A DNA stretch of 64,000 nucleotides, taken from the NCBI GenBank assembly GCA_036557285.1, contig DATBHW010000003.1, positions 173,598 through 237,597 of the forward strand, read 5' to 3'. Positions 61,085 to 64,000 of the stretch are shown here, piece by piece (the stretch's first letter is position 1; each line of letters begins with the position of its first letter). Both the position numbers and the translations under genes were made by a program. The notes beneath the pieces are model-generated. The model did no database searches. It worked only from the letters and a program-made list of their open reading frames with translations, and was not told where the DNA came from. The stretch comes from Ktedonobacterales bacterium (lineage in GTDB: Bacteria > Chloroflexota > Ktedonobacteria > Ktedonobacterales > DATBGS01).

Positions 61085-62017
61085 TTAGAAATTACTCCCA
61101 CCGCCAGAGTCTCCACCGCCGCCAAAGTCACTGCCCCCGCCGAAATCTCCGCCTCCGCCAAAGTCCGTACCGCCTCCTCCGCCAAAGTCACTGCCCCCGC
61201 CAAAGTCCGTACCGCCCCCGCCGCCGAAGTCAGCGCCGCCATAGCCCATTTCGCGCTCGGCTTCACGCTCCCCCTCCATTTTGCCCAGTTCGTAGCCAAT
61301 CAGGCCCCCGCCAACTGCGCCCAGGCCGCCAGCCGCCCAGGGATTCATCCCCCCGCCTTGCTGGGGATAGCCGGGACCATAGTTAGGAGCGTTGTACATG
61401 GGCGCGTTGTAGCCAGGAGCCATGCCGCTTCGTGATCGCCGCCTGATTGTGCCAAAGATCACGACGCCGATGACCAGGAGCAGCCCAACGCAGCACAGGG
61501 TTGCCAGGAACGGATTAAGGCCGAAGAAACCGCCTTGATCGCTGGGTGAAGCGTTCTGGCTCGTTAACGAACTCTTCAGCGAATTGATGAGGGCTATCGT
61601 GGCTCCGGTATAGTCGCCATTGCCAAACTGATCCTTAAAGGCGTTCGTCGCGTTGGTATAGTCGCTGTCCGAGAGGTTGACACTGCTGCCCCATACCAGA
61701 TCAAGGCGTCGGATAGTGGAGTTAATTCGCACTACAACGGCTCGCGCGCTAGTAATATCAGCGTGCGCCTGGCTGTCAGCATCGCTGGGGCTTTCAGAGA
61801 CGCTGGTGGTAAAGATACGTATCGGGTAGGGGAGCGATGAAGCCTCATTATGCACCTGGCTGACGTTGAGGACGTGAGCGTTGTCCTGAATCTCGACGCT
61901 GTCTGCCAGCGCCGATGCCACGCTCAACAGCGCCAGACAAAGCGCCAGACAAACGGCCACCAGAGCGGCTGGCGCGCGCTGGAGGAGAGATCGTCCAGAG
62001 ATAGTCAATGGTTCCAC
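61085..62017 (-). CDS. Secreted TPM-like domain protein with Gly-rich tail
   Basis: 310 aa. Signal peptide (LLQRAPAALVAVCLALCLALLSVASALA), then a TPM-like outer domain (EIQDNAHVLN to SLKSSL, about 40-160), one membrane helix near 175-197 (LATLCCVGLLLVIGVVIF), and a tail of DFGGGGGT/S repeats, the layout of TPM/YgcG-type proteins. GTG 62017 is chosen because a TATAAT box lies at 62058-62063 upstream; ATG 62074 would overlap that promoter. Confidence 0.75.
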   Translation of the reverse strand: MEPLTISGRSLLQRAPAALVAVCLALCLALLSVASALADSVEIQDNAHVLNVSQVHNEASSLPYPIRIFTTSVSESPSDADSQAHADITSARAVVVRINSTIRRLDLVWGSSVNLSDSDYTNATNAFKDQFGNGDYTGATIALINSLKSSLTSQNASPSDQGGFFGLNPFLATLCCVGLLLVIGVVIFGTIRRRSRSGMAPGYNAPMYNAPNYGPGYPQQGGGMNPWAAGGLGAVGGGLIGYELGKMEGEREAEREMGYGGADFGGGGGTDFGGGSDFGGGGGTDFGGGGDFGGGSDFGGGGDSGGGSNF

Positions 62018-62057
62018 GCCTTTCTTAAGGAACGGACGCTCAAAGGCCCCTGAAGCG

Positions 62058-62063
62058 ATTATA
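62058..62063 (-). promoter_or_regulatory. -10 box of the TPM-like gene
   Basis: Consensus TATAAT on the minus strand, 41 nt before the GTG start; the -35 is unclear. Confidence 0.45.
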
Positions 62064-62106
62064 CCCCTTTCCATTCGTGATATACCAAATGAGCGGATAC
62101 TCTTTC

Positions 62107-62135
62107 TTGAGCGTGTCAAAAAAATACAGTATTTT
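62107..62135 (+). promoter_or_regulatory. Possible promoter of the DoxX-Rieske gene
   Basis: TTGAGC (62107-62112), 17-nt spacer, TATTTT (62130-62135). Weak match. Confidence 0.35.
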
Positions 62136-62220
62136 ACCGACGCGGGGGGATTGCTTCCCCTAGTACACTTACAACAGAGCAGCCCATACCGGGGCGCCAT
62201 ATGAGAGGGAGGCATTATCT

Positions 62221-63369
62221 ATGCAGCAACAACCCGCGCCACCAACCGTTCGTAACCAACAGTCGCCCAAACCACCATCCGATACCTTGCTCAGCCGGTT
62301 GATCGGCCCCACGAAAACGAGTATCCCGACGTGGGGCATTCTACCGCTGCGCTTCTTCCTGGGCGTCACCTTTCTTTACGCTGGCCTGGATAAAGTGACC
62401 AGCAGCACGTTCTTCAATCCCAACGGCGGCCCACAATACATCGGCAATCAATTACAATTTGCCTCGTCCAACTCCGCGCTGCTGGGCGGCCTGCTCAGCA
62501 GCGTCGTCGTCCCCAACGCTGTTTTCTTTGGCTGGTTTATCGCACTGGCCGAGGTCTGGATTGGCCTGGCAACACTGGCCGGCGTCTTCACCCGCGTAAC
62601 CGCAGTGCTGGGGGCCATCCTTTCGGCGGCGCTCTGGCTCTCGCTTTCCGGCGGATTATCGCAATACTACCTGGATTCGGACCCTATCTTCTTCTTTGCC
62701 TGGGTCACGCTGATCCTGGTCGGCTGGGGCAGCTATGGCCTCGACTCGCTGCTCATCCGCGAAGAGAAGAAAGAGGCGCTGCTCGATCAGATCGCTAAAG
62801 GCGTCACCTATCGAGACGCGCAGGACGCCGCCAGAAACGCCAAAGGCCCGATCAAGCCGCGCTTTTCTATGAGTATGATTACCTCGCGTCGCACCATCCT
62901 GCGCGTCTTCGGCGCGGCGGGCGTCGTCGCTGTCGGCGAAATCCTGGCGCTGAGCCTGCGGGCCGTGAGTGGCGCGGCCAGCGCGCCCAGCGCGAACCCT
63001 GGTACGGGCAATACGGGCGGTGGTGGTGGTGGCGGTGGCGGTGGCGGTGGCGGGAACGCCAACGTCATTGGCAACGCCAAAAATATCCCGCTGAACAGCG
63101 CCGCTTCCTTTAACGTGGCCGGAAACAACGACCCTGGCGTTCTTGTCCACCTGCCCAACGATCAATTTGTCGCCTACGACGCCGTTTGCACCCACGCGGG
63201 CTGCTCTGTTACTTACAACCCCGACAGTAAACACCTGGAATGCCCATGTCACGGCTCGGTCTTCGACCCGGCGAAAACAGGCAACGTCCTGGCAGGTCCG
63301 GCCAAACAGCCCCTGGGCAATATCAAGATCACCATTGACAAAGGCACCGGAGATATTGCGCAGGGGTAG
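62221..63369 (+). CDS. DoxX-like membrane domain fused to a Rieske [2Fe-2S] domain
   Basis: 382 aa. Residues about 35-185 are a four-helix DoxX-like membrane domain (LPLRFFLGVTFLYAGLDKV, then FGWFIALAEVWIGLATLAGVFTR). At about 222 there is a twin-arginine motif SRRTILRVFG before a fifth helix, then a 13-Gly linker, then a Rieske domain with CTHAGC and CPCHG ligands. DoxX/DoxD proteins pass electrons from thiosulfate or thiols to quinone; a tethered outer Rieske centre would extend that chain, by inference. AGGGAGG lies 11 nt before the ATG. Confidence 0.85.
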   Translation: MQQQPAPPTVRNQQSPKPPSDTLLSRLIGPTKTSIPTWGILPLRFFLGVTFLYAGLDKVTSSTFFNPNGGPQYIGNQLQFASSNSALLGGLLSSVVVPNAVFFGWFIALAEVWIGLATLAGVFTRVTAVLGAILSAALWLSLSGGLSQYYLDSDPIFFFAWVTLILVGWGSYGLDSLLIREEKKEALLDQIAKGVTYRDAQDAARNAKGPIKPRFSMSMITSRRTILRVFGAAGVVAVGEILALSLRAVSGAASAPSANPGTGNTGGGGGGGGGGGGGNANVIGNAKNIPLNSAASFNVAGNNDPGVLVHLPNDQFVAYDAVCTHAGCSVTYNPDSKHLECPCHGSVFDPAKTGNVLAGPAKQPLGNIKITIDKGTGDIAQG

Positions 63370-63445
63370 GGATGCTCGCTCCATCGCATCAACCAGGAGT
63401 GTGGGCGGCTTCGGCTACTCAACCTCTTGCTTGATACGCTGCAAT

Positions 63446-63496
63446 GGCTTCTCGCAGGCAGGGAATGCAACGGCGCATCTCCCGCTTGCGAGAAGC
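63446..63496. other. Long imperfect inverted repeat
   Basis: GCTTCTCGCAGGCAGGG and CTCCCGCTTGCGAGAAGC can pair over most of their length. It lies in the gap after the DoxX-Rieske gene, where no gene is seen. Confidence 0.5.
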
Positions 63497-63596
63497 AATT
63501 TGGCTTCTCTGTAGACAGCAACGAGAGCGATACCGCTCCTGTGGGCGCGTTTACCGATTTCACCATCTCCCTGCTGTCAAGAACCACATTGAAAGA

Positions 63597-63628
63597 GGCA
63601 GGCGCTCGAAACCGCCTGCCCCTTTTTT
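63597..63628. terminator. Terminator hairpin between convergent genes
   Basis: GGCAGGCG-8 nt-CGCCTGCC followed by CCTTTTTT on the plus strand; it can serve both the DoxX-Rieske gene and the convergent partial gene. Confidence 0.75.
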
Positions 63629-63633
63629 GCTCG

Positions 63634-64000
63634 CTACCCCACACCTGCCAGCAATCGCTCGAACTCGGCCAGCGCGGCAGCCTCCCCCACCTGCGCCACC
63701 AGCGCGGCATACAGCAGCCGCAGATACGCCCCCTGCGCCACTAACAGCGTGTTGCGCGTCATCCGGCTGATGCTCGCCAGCGGCGCTTCCAGCACGCGGC
63801 GCGCGACTTCCAGTTCTGTCAGGGTAAAGAACCCCAGCGTCAGCGCAGACGTGCTGTATAGCTTCGTCGGGTCGGGTCGCTGCCGCAGGGCGCTCTGCAC
63901 TGCCAGCGGCGTCTGCTCCCCACTGAACAACGCCGGTCGCCTCCAGGCACGCAGGAGCCGCGCACGCAGCGGCGCGGGCAGCGGTCCACTCAGCAGGCGC
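63634..64000 (-). CDS. Partial gene, 5' end outside the window
   Basis: The last 121 codons are present and the frame is open to the window edge. Helical, Leu/Ala/Arg-rich sequence (LTLGFFTLTELEVARRVLEA, RNTLLVAQGAYLRLLYAALVA). No family recognised; no membrane segment is obvious. The true start is beyond 64000. Confidence 0.55.
   Translation of the reverse strand, partial: RLLSGPLPAPLRARLLRAWRRPALFSGEQTPLAVQSALRQRPDPTKLYSTSALTLGFFTLTELEVARRVLEAPLASISRMTRNTLLVAQGAYLRLLYAALVAQVGEAAALAEFERLLAGVG

Noticed and set aside
62017..62074. ATG 62074 as start of the TPM-like gene
   Set aside because: It lies upstream of a TATAAT box and has no ribosome site; the GTG at 62017 leads directly into the signal peptide.

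Overview
The window is bacterial chromosome of high GC (about 60 %, by eye) with dense genes on both strands. My best inference is a Chloroflexota lineage of the Ktedonobacteria type. The signs are large membrane-anchored Ser/Thr kinases carrying WD40 or Ig-like sensor domains, an XRE-TPR regulator, LRR proteins, several WYL/GntR/MarR/DtxR regulators, and strong AGGAGG ribosome sites with sigma70-type promoters. There is no rRNA or taxonomic marker, so this remains an inference. A perfect 16-bp parS-type site inside the LRR gene (16600-16615) suggests an origin-proximal location.

Layout. 0-5.8 kb: small hydrolases (DinB, isochorismatase fold, dienelactone hydrolase), a WYL regulator, and an AT-richer type II restriction-modification pair with a NotI-like nuclease. 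5.8-19 kb: WD40 kinase, a GntR/ABC-2 transporter operon, XRE-TPR regulator, Ig-domain kinase, LRR protein, methyltransferase. 19-28.5 kb: MarR regulator, DHA2 drug exporter, dienelactone hydrolase, histidine kinase with two receiver proteins, zinc-type dehydrogenase, sensor-like membrane proteins. 28.5-38 kb: paired acyltransferases with a toxin-antitoxin pair, two flippase-like membrane proteins, nitrilase-family amidohydrolase, two methyltransferases. 38-46 kb: small membrane proteins, a FtsX-type permease, and a Mn/Fe module (Nramp plus DtxR). 46-54 kb: a single-chain type ISP-like restriction-modification enzyme, membrane proteins, a repeat hot spot, and a cation/proton antiporter whose C-terminal rhodanese domain is interrupted by one in-frame UGA. 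54-64 kb: HdeD, MFS, YggT, a non-coding unit with two tRNA-like genes, small proteins, and a DoxX-Rieske fusion.

Three things stand out. (1) 57.58-58.12 kb is a promoter-to-hairpin unit without an ORF in which two tRNAs can be assembled only if the 3' half is read before the 5' half: each has a perfect 7-bp acceptor stem, 5-bp anticodon stem and 5-bp T stem with encoded CCA. I read these as circularly permuted tRNA genes. (2) The many GTAGCGCCGCC...GGCGGCGCTAC blocks are a short non-autonomous transposon family with GGTTC(C/T)ACC-type inverted ends and 9-bp target duplications. A second, nested repeat (core GACGCGCGAGCGACCAACGG) has entered the coding sequence of two neighbouring paralogous acyltransferases in frame. 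(3) The rhodanese domain resumes perfectly after a UGA at a usual Cys position, which is either a selenocysteine candidate or a point nonsense mutation.
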